NCBI GenBank assembly: GCA_905480195.1
Contig: CAJQPN010000048.1
Span: 1-64,000 of the forward strand
Origin: an uncultured Acidimicrobiales bacterium
GTDB taxonomy: Bacteria > Actinomycetota > Acidimicrobiia > Acidimicrobiales > Aldehydirespiratoraceae
DNA length: 64,000 nt
Direction of reading: 5' to 3'
In this document: one piece after another, positions 50,666 through 60,813 of the stretch
Layout of the letters: each line of letters starts with the position of its first letter
How positions within the stretch are numbered: the first letter of the stretch is position 1
Notes under the pieces: model-generated
Told to the model about the DNA's origin: nothing
Seen by the model: the letters and a program-made list of their open reading frames with translations, nothing else
Databases searched by the model: none
Translations under genes and position numbers: made by a program

Positions 50666-51142
50666 TCACGTTGACGACTCACCGATGTCCTCGTTCCAGA
50701 GGTCGGGCTCGGCGGCGATGAACGCAGCCATCAGGTCGACGCATATCTGATCGTGAGCCCGGACAAGTTCGACCCCTCTCGATTCGAGGTAGGCCTCACC
50801 GCCCATGAAGTTCACGTTCTCGCCGATCACGATGCGAGGAATCCCGAATAGCAGCGCTGCACCACTGCACATGTCGCACGGCGACAGCGTCGTATACAGC
50901 GTGGCCCGCCGGTACGCCGACGCCGGCAGCCGGCCTGCGTTCTCGAGGCAATCAATCTCGCCGTGAAGGATCGCACTGCCGCTCTGGACGCGACGGTTGT
51001 GGCCTCGTCCGACGACTTCACCGTCGATCATGAGCGCTGAACCGATCGGGATCCCACCCTCGGACCTCCCGATCCGAGCCTCATCAATCGCAACATCAAG
51101 ACCCCGCCGGTCATCGGCGCTCAGCTCAGAAGTCATAGCCAC
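50666..51142 (-). CDS. Cytosine/nucleoside deaminase, yeast Fcy1-like
   Basis: GHNRRVQSGSAILHGEIDCLENAGR, TTLSPCDMCSGAALLFGIPRIVIGENVNF, ending FIAAEPDLWNEDIGE. Confidence 0.88.
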   Translation of the reverse strand: MAMTSELSADDRRGLDVAIDEARIGRSEGGIPIGSALMIDGEVVGRGHNRRVQSGSAILHGEIDCLENAGRLPASAYRRATLYTTLSPCDMCSGAALLFGIPRIVIGENVNFMGGEAYLESRGVELVRAHDQICVDLMAAFIAAEPDLWNEDIGESST

Positions 51143-51974
51143 CGGCGCCGTAAAACCCGCTCGATGCCGTCTTCGGAAGACTGAAGTTCTCGGCGATACG
51201 GTCAGGAGCGAACGCAGCTGGTGTGTCGCCCAGAACGCTCACCCGGCGAAGCTCCCGACGACCCTCGGTGTCGTTGACCATCACGTGCAGCGTCGTTCGC
51301 TCGTCCCACATCACGACGTCACCGGGCGACCATCGCCAGCGGGTCGAGAACTGAATCTGTTCCTGCCAGCGGAAAAGGTACGAGAGCAACATCTGCGACT
51401 CCGGGCGAGAGAGCTGCGGAATGCGTCGACTGAACTGCTTGTTGACGAACAGTGCGGCGCGGCCCGTGTCCGGGTGGGTCCGAACGACCGGGTGCTCGGC
51501 CGCCTTGTCACCCCGGGCGTCGTCGTGGATGCAGGTGAGCGACAGCAGAAAGTCCTGCAGTGCGGGCGACAACGAGTCGTACACCGCGTGACAATCGATG
51601 AACATCGTGTCTCCACCATGCGCCGGACAGTCGAGCATGTGCAGCAGCGCGATCGCCGGTGGCTGCTCGAGGAAGGTGGCATCGGTGTGCCACAGATCGG
51701 CTTTCACCTGGTAGAGACTGTCGAGGTTGACGACCTCGGGCACGTCAGGGTCGACAGGCTCGAGATATGGGACGGGGTCGACGGTCCCGAAAAGCGCTGC
51801 AATGTCGCGAAATTCGCGCAGCGACGGGTCGAGCCCAGGCAATGCCAAAACGAGGTGGTCGTTGATCGCCTTCCGAAGCTGCATCGCAACACCTTCGTCG
51901 ATCCGATCAGCGGCGAGGTCTTGAACCTCGGCACCGAGGAGCCCCGAGATGGGCCGGATATCGAGTTCCGTCAT
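51126..51974 (-). CDS. TauD/TfdA family Fe(II)/2-oxoglutarate dioxygenase
   Basis: WHTDATFLEQPPAIALLHMLDCPAHGGDTMFIDCHAVYDSLSP, WSPGDVVMWDERTTLHV. Confidence 0.93.
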   Translation of the reverse strand: MTELDIRPISGLLGAEVQDLAADRIDEGVAMQLRKAINDHLVLALPGLDPSLREFRDIAALFGTVDPVPYLEPVDPDVPEVVNLDSLYQVKADLWHTDATFLEQPPAIALLHMLDCPAHGGDTMFIDCHAVYDSLSPALQDFLLSLTCIHDDARGDKAAEHPVVRTHPDTGRAALFVNKQFSRRIPQLSRPESQMLLSYLFRWQEQIQFSTRWRWSPGDVVMWDERTTLHVMVNDTEGRRELRRVSVLGDTPAAFAPDRIAENFSLPKTASSGFYGAGGYDF

Positions 51975-52039
51975 CGATCCCCCGTTTTCTTCGTCGACTG
52001 AGTGTACGACCACGGTCCAAGTCTGTTCATGACGGCTGT

Positions 52040-53224
52040 TCAGGCCGACCTCGTCTCCCCCACCACGAGCGCAATCCAGACCACTCCAGCCATGAGGATC
52101 CCGCCGAGGGCAAAGGCGGACGCGCGGAGGCCTGACGCATCAGCGACGACTCCCACAACAAATGGGCCGACAAAGAGCCCGAGGTTCGACACGAGATTGA
52201 ACCCAGCGAGATATGGCCCCTGTTCTCCTTCCGGCGCCAGATCGGCGCCGAGGGTCATGACGGCACCCGAGGTGGCCCCATTCCCAAGGCCGATCAGCAC
52301 CGACGCGAGCGCCACGTCGACGGCGTTGTCCGCCAATCCGAGAAGAACCATACCGATCGCCATCACCGTGAACGCCGGCACGATTGAGTAGAGCCGGCCG
52401 AGGCGATCCATGAGCACACCGGAGATCGGGAAAATCATGAAGTCGACGACGGTTCCGACGGCGAGCAGACCGCCGATCTCGGTCAACGACAGACCGAGCC
52501 GATCGGCGATCAGCGGAATGACCACGTAGCGCCCCTCGCGTCCGGCTTGGATCAGCATCGGTCCCGTTCCACCGGCAACGATGCGTCGACGATGCCGTCG
52601 CAGCGACGCCAATATCGGAATACGAACCGCGTCCCCGGCGTCCACCGCTTCCCTGCCCCCCGGAACGATCCAGAAGGTCAGCCCCGCAGCTGCAACGCAT
52701 CCAGCCACGAGAAACGCTGCAGAGAAGCCCCACATGCTGGCCACCGCTCCTCCGATGACCGGCCCGGATGCAAGTGCCAAGCGGTGCGTACCCCCCATGC
52801 CAGACGTGACCCGGCCTCGGAAGTGGATCGGCACGCCTCTGGTGACGAACAGCTGACGCGATTGGCCCATTGCGCCGAATCCGAATCCGCTGATCAGACG
52901 AAGCATCACTAGGACGACAGCGAGTTCAACGAAGCCGAACGTCATCAGGCTCACAGCCGACGCAGCGACGGCGACCAACATCAGGTGGTCGTTGGTGAAA
53001 CGCTCGGCGAACGCACTCGCAGGGATGCCGACCAGCGCAGCACCGATCCCGGTGGCTCCCATGATCACACCGACCATCGACAAACTGATCCCGATGCCCT
53101 CGAGGTAGAGCGGGATTAGCGGCAGCGCAATCGTCATCCCCGACGTCATTGCGAGGATGGGGAGGTAGAGCGGCGGGACGAGTCGGCGCAGCTCGGCCCA
53201 GACGTCGTTGTGCGGTTGGGTCAC
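52040..53224 (-). CDS. MFS transporter
   Basis: 12-TM-like hydrophobic protein; GFGFGAMGQSRQLFVTRGVPIHFRGRVTSGMGG. Confidence 0.88.
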   Translation of the reverse strand: MTQPHNDVWAELRRLVPPLYLPILAMTSGMTIALPLIPLYLEGIGISLSMVGVIMGATGIGAALVGIPASAFAERFTNDHLMLVAVAASAVSLMTFGFVELAVVLVMLRLISGFGFGAMGQSRQLFVTRGVPIHFRGRVTSGMGGTHRLALASGPVIGGAVASMWGFSAAFLVAGCVAAAGLTFWIVPGGREAVDAGDAVRIPILASLRRHRRRIVAGGTGPMLIQAGREGRYVVIPLIADRLGLSLTEIGGLLAVGTVVDFMIFPISGVLMDRLGRLYSIVPAFTVMAIGMVLLGLADNAVDVALASVLIGLGNGATSGAVMTLGADLAPEGEQGPYLAGFNLVSNLGLFVGPFVVGVVADASGLRASAFALGGILMAGVVWIALVVGETRSA

Positions 53225-53466
53225 GTGGCGACCCGTACGGCGGGTGTGAGGCGTGCGCGACTTGTCGAGGGAACGGTCGGGCTCGTCGACGCCATGACGT
53301 TGGCCCCGACGGAGATACCAGCTCGTGCGCAGCCGTTGCGCTCGTGCGCCACTCCATCAACCACTCCGGCAGGGTAGTCCCGCCTTCTCGCCGACAATGG
53401 GCCTCATCGATCTCGGCGGTGTCGGACTCGCTCGGCTGCGAGCGGGCGCACCATCTCACCTCGTCG

Positions 53467-54378
53467 TCAACGAGGCGTCCTACCTTCTGAAACCGTACGT
53501 CCGAGTTCGGCGATGGCGTTCGAGATAACCGTCTGCGGCTCGTCGGGACGGCTGAGTCGGACCAACGCGACACGCGCCTCGCGGTCAGTGATCTCGACGT
53601 AGGTGACGTTGGGCAAGTGAAGACGTCGAACCCCAGCCGGTACCAGCGCTACGCCCTCTCCCGCCGCAACGAGACCTACGATGGTGGTGTACTCGGTCGC
53701 CTCGATCGCTGGGTCGTACCGCACACCGCTGCCGAGCATCAGCGCTCGAATCTCGGTGTGCAACGACGGCGACTTCTCGCGAGAGAACCCGACGAACGTG
53801 TCGTTACGCAGACGACCGAGTCGAACCGATTGCTGATCGGCGATCGCGTGATTTTCCGGTACCGCGACGAGGAGTCGATCGTGACCCAGCACGTGGGACT
53901 CGACTGTGGGGCGGACAGGCACCGTTCGAGCGACACCAACGTCGATGATCCCGTCAGCGAGCCCTCGGGCCTGCTCGTCGGACGACATCGTGTGCAGTTC
54001 CACACCGACATCAGGCCATGCAGCCCGGAATCGGTGGAGAAACGACGGCACGAACTCATACGCCGTCGAGTCGACGAAGCCGAGACGGAGCCGACCCCGC
54101 GCCCCGACACGCAGCTCTTCGGCTGCCCGAAGCACGCCCTGCGCCGACACGAGGAGTTGGCGTGCATAGGGGAGGAACGCCTCACCGTCGACGGTCAACG
54201 CCACTCGTCGGGTCGTGCGCTCAAGCAGCGTGAGTCCGAGGTCGGTTTCGAGCTGCCGGACCTGCTGACTCAGCGCCGGCTGCGCAATGTGGAGCCGCGT
54301 CGCAGCCCGGCCGAAGTGAAGTTCGTCGGCGACGGCAACAAATGCATCGAGTCGACGAAGCGACCCAAGCTCATTCAT
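53467..54378 (-). CDS. LysR family transcriptional regulator
   Basis: LGSLRRLDAFVAVADELHFGRAATRLHIAQPALSQQVRQLETDLGLTLLERTTR. Confidence 0.95.
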   Translation of the reverse strand: MNELGSLRRLDAFVAVADELHFGRAATRLHIAQPALSQQVRQLETDLGLTLLERTTRRVALTVDGEAFLPYARQLLVSAQGVLRAAEELRVGARGRLRLGFVDSTAYEFVPSFLHRFRAAWPDVGVELHTMSSDEQARGLADGIIDVGVARTVPVRPTVESHVLGHDRLLVAVPENHAIADQQSVRLGRLRNDTFVGFSREKSPSLHTEIRALMLGSGVRYDPAIEATEYTTIVGLVAAGEGVALVPAGVRRLHLPNVTYVEITDREARVALVRLSRPDEPQTVISNAIAELGRTVSEGRTPR

Positions 54379-54389
54379 TCATAAATCGT

Positions 54390-54405
54390 ATCAATAACTC
54401 TTGAT
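54390..54405. promoter_or_regulatory. Possible LysR-type binding site
   Basis: ATCAA-TAACTC-TTGAT inverted repeat in the LysR/soxB divergent intergenic region. Confidence 0.4.
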
Positions 54406-54447
54406 CTTGTCCTTCACCACTATCGATCCATCCGACACAATGGACCC

Positions 54448-55725
54448 ATGGGAAAGAACAAACCGCCGGCCAAGTACAGCGCGGCTGGCTTGCTGTGGAG
54501 GGGCCTGCGAAAGCAGAGTTGGCCACGGGTCTGGCGGGAGCCAGAGTTCAAGAACAGCTACGACGTCGTGATCATCGGCGGCGGTGTACACGGTCTCGCT
54601 ACTGCGTACTACCTCGCCGCCAATCACGGCATCACCGACATCGCCGTCGTCGATAGGGCCTACCTCGGCTCGGGTGGTTCGGGCCGCAACACCGCAATCG
54701 TCCGGTCGAACTACCTCACGCCCGAGGGTGTGGCGTTCTACGACCGCAGTCTCGACCTCTACAAATCGATGTCGAACGACCTGAACCTCAACGTGATGTT
54801 CAGCGAGCGCGGCCACCTCACTCTTGCCCACACCGATTCGGCGCTGCGCACGATGCACTGGCGAGCCGAGGTCAACAAGCTGCAGGGCATCGACTCGTCG
54901 GTCATCGACCCAGCCGAGATCAAGCGGCTCACCCCTTCGCTCGACGTGTCCACCAATACCCGTTACCCGATCATGGGTGCGCTTTACCATCCACCCGGGG
55001 GCACGATCCGCCACGACGCCGTCGTGTGGGGGTACGCCCGAGGTGCCGACGCCTACGGTGTCGACCTGTTCCAACAGACCGAGGTGCTCGACATTCTCAC
55101 GGAGGGTGACCACGGCTCGGGCAGGGTGACCGGGGTTCGCACCAACAAAGGTGACATCAGTACCCCAATCGTTGTGAACTGCACAGCCGGCTGGGCCAGC
55201 ACCATCTCAGCGATGGTCGACGTACAGCTGCCGATCACTACCCACCCTCTGCAGGCTGCGGTAACCGAACCAGTGAAGACGTTCCTGCCCACCGTTGTCG
55301 TCTCGGGGTCGCTTCACGTCTACGTGAGCCAGACCGATCGTGGTGAACTCGTGTTCGGCGCGTCGGTCGACCCGGTGGCCACCTACAACATGGGCGGCAC
55401 CCTCGAATTCACCGAAGAACTCGCCAGCCACGTGCTCGAACTCATGCCAGGTATCTCCAAGATGCGTCTGCTACGGCAATGGGCTGGGCTGTGCGACATG
55501 ACCCCCGACTATTCACCTGTCATGGGTCCCACGCCCGTCGCCGGCTTCTACGTCGACGTCGGCTGGGGCACCTACGGCTTCAAAGCCGGTCCCGTGTCCG
55601 GCGAACAAATGGCCGCGTGTGTCGCTACGGGTGAGACCCCCCATCTCATCAAGCCCTTTGAACTCAGCCGTTTCACCGAAGGAAACCTCGTCGGTGAAAA
55701 GGGCGCCGCCGCAGTCGGTCACTGA
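54448..55725 (+). CDS. soxB: Sarcosine oxidase subunit beta
   Basis: YDVVIIGGGVHGLATAYYLAANHGITDIAVVDRAYLGSGGSGRNTAIVRSNYLTPEG. Confidence 0.94.
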   Translation: MGKNKPPAKYSAAGLLWRGLRKQSWPRVWREPEFKNSYDVVIIGGGVHGLATAYYLAANHGITDIAVVDRAYLGSGGSGRNTAIVRSNYLTPEGVAFYDRSLDLYKSMSNDLNLNVMFSERGHLTLAHTDSALRTMHWRAEVNKLQGIDSSVIDPAEIKRLTPSLDVSTNTRYPIMGALYHPPGGTIRHDAVVWGYARGADAYGVDLFQQTEVLDILTEGDHGSGRVTGVRTNKGDISTPIVVNCTAGWASTISAMVDVQLPITTHPLQAAVTEPVKTFLPTVVVSGSLHVYVSQTDRGELVFGASVDPVATYNMGGTLEFTEELASHVLELMPGISKMRLLRQWAGLCDMTPDYSPVMGPTPVAGFYVDVGWGTYGFKAGPVSGEQMAACVATGETPHLIKPFELSRFTEGNLVGEKGAAAVGH

Positions 55726-55736
55726 GGAGTTATCAG

Positions 55737-56021
55737 ATGTTGCTCGTCCCTTGTCCCAACTGTGGTCCTCGCAACGCCGCGGACCTCTCCTACAACGGCG
55801 AGTCGCGCCCGCGACCCGACCCACAGACCTGTTCGCCCGAGGAGTGGCGGACATACCTCTATCTCCGCGACAACCCGTCGGGTTGGTTGGTCGAGAGTTG
55901 GTACTGCTCGTCGGGCTGCCGCAAGCATTTCACGATCGAACGTCACACCCTGACTGGTGAGCTGCGGACCCCGATTCTTCCCGGCTCCAAGCCGGGCGCC
56001 ACGAAGGGATCGACCAAGTGA
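55737..56021 (+). CDS. soxD: Sarcosine oxidase subunit delta
   Basis: MLLVPCPNCGPRNAADLSYNGE...WYCSSGCRKHFTIERHTLTGEL (zinc-binding Cys residues). Confidence 0.94.
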   Translation: MLLVPCPNCGPRNAADLSYNGESRPRPDPQTCSPEEWRTYLYLRDNPSGWLVESWYCSSGCRKHFTIERHTLTGELRTPILPGSKPGATKGSTK

Positions 56022-58864
56022 ATCATCGCCTCCCGCCGGCTGACGGTGAGGTCCTCGACCGCACCAAGGCCCTCACCTTCACCTGGAACGGCAAGAAGCT
56101 CGAAGGCTTTGAGGGCGACACGATCACGTCAGCCCTGATGGCAAACGGTCACCACATCATCGGTCGGTCGATGAAGTACCACCGACCGCGTGGTGTGCTG
56201 ACCGCCGATTTCTGGGATCCGAACACGACCGTGCAGGTCGGCGATGAGCCGAACGTGCGCGCCTCGCATCGCAAGCTCGAGGCCGGCATGCAGGTGGTGG
56301 CCCAGAACGTGTGGCCATCGCTCTCGTTCGATATCAAAGCGGCGAACGGTCTCGTCGGTCGCTTCCTCACCGCCGGCTTCTACTACAAGACGTTCATGAA
56401 ACCGGCCGCACTGTGGCCGAGATATGAACACGTCCTGGCCAAGTTCGCGCCTGGGGGCGAGGTCGATCTCGACACACCGCACGGTCGCTACGACAAGCGC
56501 TTTGCCCACCCCGACGTCGTCGTCGCCGGAGGTGGCCCGGCCGGATTGTCGGCCGCAATCGCTGCAGCAGAAGCCGGATCATCGGTCATGCTCGTCGAGC
56601 ACGAGCACCACGTTGGCGGCCATCTCCTCTGGGGCACCGAGGAGGACCGAGCCCGTGTGGCCGACCTCACCGCAGCGGCACTGGCCGCCGGTGTAGAGAT
56701 CCTCACGAACTCCACAGTCACCGGCCGCTACGAGGACAACTGGATTGCAATTTTGCAGCGAAACCACCCCGGTGTCGTTGAGCGACTGATTAAGGCTCGG
56801 GCCAAGACACTGGTCGTCGCAGCTGGAACGATCGAGCGTCCGTACGTGTTCGAAGGCAACGATCTCCCAGGGGTCATGACGTCGGGAGCGGTTCGCCGTC
56901 TCATCACGATGTACGGCGTGAAGCCGGGCAAGCAGGCCGTGGTGTTCAGTGCCAATGAGTCTGGCGAGGCCGCTATCGATGACCTTCGCCGCGCCGGCGT
57001 ATCGATCGCTCGAGTCGTCGATGCGCTCACCGGTGAGCGCATCGTCTCGACCAAGGGGTCCAAGAAACGGGTCAAGGAGGTCCTGCTCGAGGACGGCGCG
57101 AAGATCAAATGCGATCTGGTCGTCACGGCTGTGGGTTGGACCACTCCGACGTCGCTGCTCAACATGGCCGGTGACCGACCGGTGTACGACGCCGACGCAG
57201 CTCGGTTCTTTCCCTCCGGTGCGCCCGACAACGTGCTCGCTACCGGCGGCATGGTCGGGGACGGGTCACTCGACGACCTGATCGAGCACGGCCGGGTCAC
57301 TGGCGAGCTCGCGGCCGGGCGGGCCGCCGTGGTCCGCCACCGTCTCCAGGTCGCAACGGCACGCGCCGAGACGGTCGACGAAGCCGAACCCGGCTATCTC
57401 GCCGACGAGCGCACCCCGCTCGACCGCTGGCCCCACCCCGAACTCTTCCGTGCTTCGACGCACGGCATTGTCGACTACTCCGAGGACGTTTCGTCGAAGG
57501 ATCTCTACTCGGCTGCTGCAGAGGGGTTCGACTCGGTCGAACTCATCAAGCGTTTCACCACGGCGACGATGGGCCCCAGCCAAGGCAAGCTGGAGACGGT
57601 CAACACTGTCGCCGTGCTTGCGCAGGCCCGGGGCGACTCGATCGGCGACGTCGGCACCACCGTGTGGCGCCCGCCATACGCACCGATCTCACTCGGTGCC
57701 CTCGCTGGACGCATCAACGAGCCAACGCGTCTCAGCGTGATCCAGCCCTGGCACGAGGCAAACGGCGCCACACCGATTCTCGCCGGTCAGTGGGTCCGGC
57801 CCGATCACTACGGCGACCCACTGTCCGAAGTCCGCAACACACGCGAAAACGTCGGCATCATCGACGTCACCCCACTCGGCAAGCTCGATCTGCAGGGTCC
57901 CGACGTCGCCAACCTGCTCAGCCTGCTCTACACGAACAAATGGATGCAGCTGCCGATCGGAAGCGTCCGCTACGGAATCATGTGCGCCGAGGACGGCGTC
58001 GTGCTTGACGATGGTGTCACCGCTCGCCTCGACGAGGAGCACTACCTGATGACCACCACGTCGTCGGGCGCCGCTCGCATCTGGTCGTGGATCGAGATGT
58101 GGCTCCAGACGGAACGGCCCGAGTGGCAGGTCCACGTCACCCCGGTGACCACAGGTCTCACGTCGATCAACATCGCCGGACCGAAGTCGCGAGCGTTGCT
58201 TGGTCGCCTGACCGACATCGACCTCGACAACGAGGCGTTTCCGTACATGCGCGTCCGACAGGGCCTGATCGCCGGCATCGAACAATGCATCGCATGGCGA
58301 ATCGGCTTCACCGGCGAGCTGTCCTACGAGATCCACGTGCCCTCCGGACACGGTCTTGCCGTCTGGGAACGCCTCCTCGCAGAAGGAGCGGACCTCGGTG
58401 TCAAGCCGTTCGGCCTCGAAGCCCAGCGGATCATGCGTCTCGAGAAAGGCCATTTCATCGTGGGCCAAGACACCGACGGCCTGTCGAAAGCACCGGTCAC
58501 TGGTCTCGACCCACTCCTAAAATTCGACAAGGACGACTGGGCAGGTCTGCCCGAGGTCAGATGGTCGCTCGAGTCCGGCGACCACCCGGTCATTGTGGCC
58601 TGCCAGCCCGACGACCGGTCGATCGTCCCCGAAGAAGCGGCACAGATCCTGCGGTCCGGCACGACCGAGATCGTCGGCCGAATCACGTCGAGTCGCATGT
58701 CACCAACACTGGAGCGGTCAATCTGCCTTGCGCAGGTCAGTAAAGAATTCGCCGACGCCGGCACCTCGCTCGAGGTCCTGCTTGTCGACGGGCGTCGCAT
58801 CACCGCCACGGTGATCGAACACCACGCCCACTTCGATCCGGAAGGAGAGCGGCTCCGTGGCTAG
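56018..58864 (+). CDS. soxA: Sarcosine oxidase subunit alpha
   Basis: FTWNGKKLEGFEGDTITSALMANG, VVAGGGPAGLSAAIAAAEAGSSVMLVEHEHHVGGHL, C-terminal GcvT-like domain; 948 aa. Confidence 0.95.
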   Translation: MNHRLPPADGEVLDRTKALTFTWNGKKLEGFEGDTITSALMANGHHIIGRSMKYHRPRGVLTADFWDPNTTVQVGDEPNVRASHRKLEAGMQVVAQNVWPSLSFDIKAANGLVGRFLTAGFYYKTFMKPAALWPRYEHVLAKFAPGGEVDLDTPHGRYDKRFAHPDVVVAGGGPAGLSAAIAAAEAGSSVMLVEHEHHVGGHLLWGTEEDRARVADLTAAALAAGVEILTNSTVTGRYEDNWIAILQRNHPGVVERLIKARAKTLVVAAGTIERPYVFEGNDLPGVMTSGAVRRLITMYGVKPGKQAVVFSANESGEAAIDDLRRAGVSIARVVDALTGERIVSTKGSKKRVKEVLLEDGAKIKCDLVVTAVGWTTPTSLLNMAGDRPVYDADAARFFPSGAPDNVLATGGMVGDGSLDDLIEHGRVTGELAAGRAAVVRHRLQVATARAETVDEAEPGYLADERTPLDRWPHPELFRASTHGIVDYSEDVSSKDLYSAAAEGFDSVELIKRFTTATMGPSQGKLETVNTVAVLAQARGDSIGDVGTTVWRPPYAPISLGALAGRINEPTRLSVIQPWHEANGATPILAGQWVRPDHYGDPLSEVRNTRENVGIIDVTPLGKLDLQGPDVANLLSLLYTNKWMQLPIGSVRYGIMCAEDGVVLDDGVTARLDEEHYLMTTTSSGAARIWSWIEMWLQTERPEWQVHVTPVTTGLTSINIAGPKSRALLGRLTDIDLDNEAFPYMRVRQGLIAGIEQCIAWRIGFTGELSYEIHVPSGHGLAVWERLLAEGADLGVKPFGLEAQRIMRLEKGHFIVGQDTDGLSKAPVTGLDPLLKFDKDDWAGLPEVRWSLESGDHPVIVACQPDDRSIVPEEAAQILRSGTTEIVGRITSSRMSPTLERSICLAQVSKEFADAGTSLEVLLVDGRRITATVIEHHAHFDPEGERLRG

Positions 58865-59333
58865 CTCCATCACCCACATCGAACCAATGCCGAAAGCGAG
58901 CGTCCGCGCCGCTGCAGACACCAACGCTGCTGCTGCGCTCGGCCTGACCTTCGGATCGGCCGAGCGGCGCGGCGACACACTCGTCGTCCGTATTCGACCA
59001 GACGAGTGGTACCTGCTCGGCGACGGCGCTGCCCCCATGGTCCACGGACTCGACCTGACCGGGTACGCGTCAACGGTTGACATCACCCACGCGCGCCATG
59101 CAGTTCGGGTGACCGGCAGCCACGCAGCCGAGACACTCGCGAAGCTGTGCAGCGCCGACTTCGGCGATGCCATGACCCCGAACGGTGCTGCCTGGGGAAA
59201 CTCGATCGCCGGCGTCACGTGCGACCTCGTTCGAGACGATCACAACGGTGAGCGGAGCTACCTGCTGCTCTTCGATGGCTCGTTCGCCTCCTACGTTCTC
59301 CGCACTCTCGAAGACGCCGCCGCCGAGTTCTAG
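58857..59333 (+). CDS. soxG: Sarcosine oxidase subunit gamma
   Basis: RIRPDEWYLLGDGAAPMV...RDDHNGERSYLLLFDGSFASYVLRTLEDAAAEF; overlaps the soxA end. Confidence 0.9.
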   Translation: MASSITHIEPMPKASVRAAADTNAAAALGLTFGSAERRGDTLVVRIRPDEWYLLGDGAAPMVHGLDLTGYASTVDITHARHAVRVTGSHAAETLAKLCSADFGDAMTPNGAAWGNSIAGVTCDLVRDDHNGERSYLLLFDGSFASYVLRTLEDAAAEF

Positions 59334-59513
59334 TCAGACGCCGAGCCGGTTGAGCGCGGCAGCAGGAGCCGACCATCGCCGCAACGGACGGCGCCCGAGC
59401 CGACGAGCAACGTTGCAAAGCGGTCGAGGTCCCCGTCCATGCCGACGTCGCGGCGGTGACAGTTCGCTGGGCCGCAAGCACGAGCTGGGCTCGACTGCCG
59501 CAACGAGGCGCCG

Positions 59514-60764
59514 CTACGACCCGGCCAATCGACTGACCGTGGCGAGGAGTTGCTCGACCTCAGCGCGCGAGTTGTAGTGGCTCGCCGACGCTCGGATGCA
59601 GTTCTCGATTCCGAGCGGTTCGAGCACTGTCGCCGAGTAGTAGTCGCGTTTGCGAGCGTGGGTACGCACCCCGTCGGCATTGAGGGCATCGACGACATCA
59701 AGACTGTCTTGCCCTTCGATCCAGAACGAAACCATCCCCGAGCGGTGCTCGCTCGAGACGGGGCCGACCACCCGAACGTTGTCGAGTTGGCCAAGCCCGG
59801 GTAGCCCGCCGGTTCCCCACATCATCGTGTCGACGAGGTCCTGCTCCTGATCACGAATCGCAGCAGCTGCTGCTTCGATCTGGGCCCGCGGCTCGCCCGA
59901 CTCGCCGACTTCGGCCCCCAACCATTCGAGATATCGCACGACCTCGGAGAACGCTGCGTACGCCGACGCGTCACGGGTCCCGAGCTCCCACACGTTCGCT
60001 GCAGCGCCGTCGAGTTGATCGTGCGGGGCGGTGCCCAGCCGCTCTGAGACCCAGGCGACACCGAAGTTGTGCCGGCTGAAGAGTTTGTACCCGGACACGA
60101 CGTACCCGTCGATGCCGTAGTCGTCGATGTCGACCCGCCCATGGGCGGCATGCTGTATGCCATCAACGATGATGAAGCATTCGGGGGCGACCGCACGGAT
60201 CTCGGCGGCAATCGCCGCGACGTCGACGTGCATGCCGGTGACCGGGCTCGCATGGATGATGGTGGCAACGGCGAGGTCCGACGTGAGGGCCGGTCGGTAC
60301 TGCTCGACGCTGACAACGGTGGTGTCGACGTCGAAGGCGACCTGCTCGTATTCTTTGCCCGTCACCTCGGCCCAGCGCCGGCAGGCGCTGTAGGTCGCCG
60401 GGTGCTCGAGGTTGCTGCCGAGCACCCTCGAACCATCGGACACAAGCATGGCATTGCGAATCAGTCGCCCGAGCAGTTCGGTACCGGTTTCGCCGATGAA
60501 GACCTCACCGGCCGAGGCTCCCAGGAGAAGTTTCATGTCGGACCGGCCCTGCGAAATCACGTCCATCAGGTAACGGGACGCAACGTTGGTTCGGCCCTGA
60601 TTGTCGGGAAAGGCCATCAGCTCCGCCGTTCGCTCTACCGCCGCCTTCAGGGTGAGCGAGCCACCAGCGTTCTCGAAGAACGCACGGGGACCTTGAATAG
60701 GGCAGACGTCGGTGTGATGGAACCGATCGCGGATCATGGTCAGGAGCTCTGGGTCGAAGGTCAC
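59514..60764 (-). CDS. Class V aminotransferase / cysteine-desulfurase-like protein
   Basis: FFENAGGSLTLKAAVERTAELM, IIVDGIQHAAHGRVDIDDYGIDGYVVSGYKLFSRHNFGVAWVSE. Confidence 0.92.
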   Translation of the reverse strand: MTFDPELLTMIRDRFHHTDVCPIQGPRAFFENAGGSLTLKAAVERTAELMAFPDNQGRTNVASRYLMDVISQGRSDMKLLLGASAGEVFIGETGTELLGRLIRNAMLVSDGSRVLGSNLEHPATYSACRRWAEVTGKEYEQVAFDVDTTVVSVEQYRPALTSDLAVATIIHASPVTGMHVDVAAIAAEIRAVAPECFIIVDGIQHAAHGRVDIDDYGIDGYVVSGYKLFSRHNFGVAWVSERLGTAPHDQLDGAAANVWELGTRDASAYAAFSEVVRYLEWLGAEVGESGEPRAQIEAAAAAIRDQEQDLVDTMMWGTGGLPGLGQLDNVRVVGPVSSEHRSGMVSFWIEGQDSLDVVDALNADGVRTHARKRDYYSATVLEPLGIENCIRASASHYNSRAEVEQLLATVSRLAGS

Positions 60765-60813
60765 GAGGCCAAATCATTCCATGACAAGCGGGTGTCATCC
60801 CACCGAAGAGGCA

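Noticed and set aside
53225-53466. Intergenic segment with several short ORFs between MFS and LysR genes
   Set aside because: No motif, repeat or RNA structure I could support in any frame.
59334-59513. Possible coding remnant after soxG (minus strand DVGMDGDLDRFATLLVGSGAVRCGDGRLLLPR)
   Set aside because: Protein-like but no recognisable family, no start codon and overlaps the aminotransferase frame; insufficient evidence.
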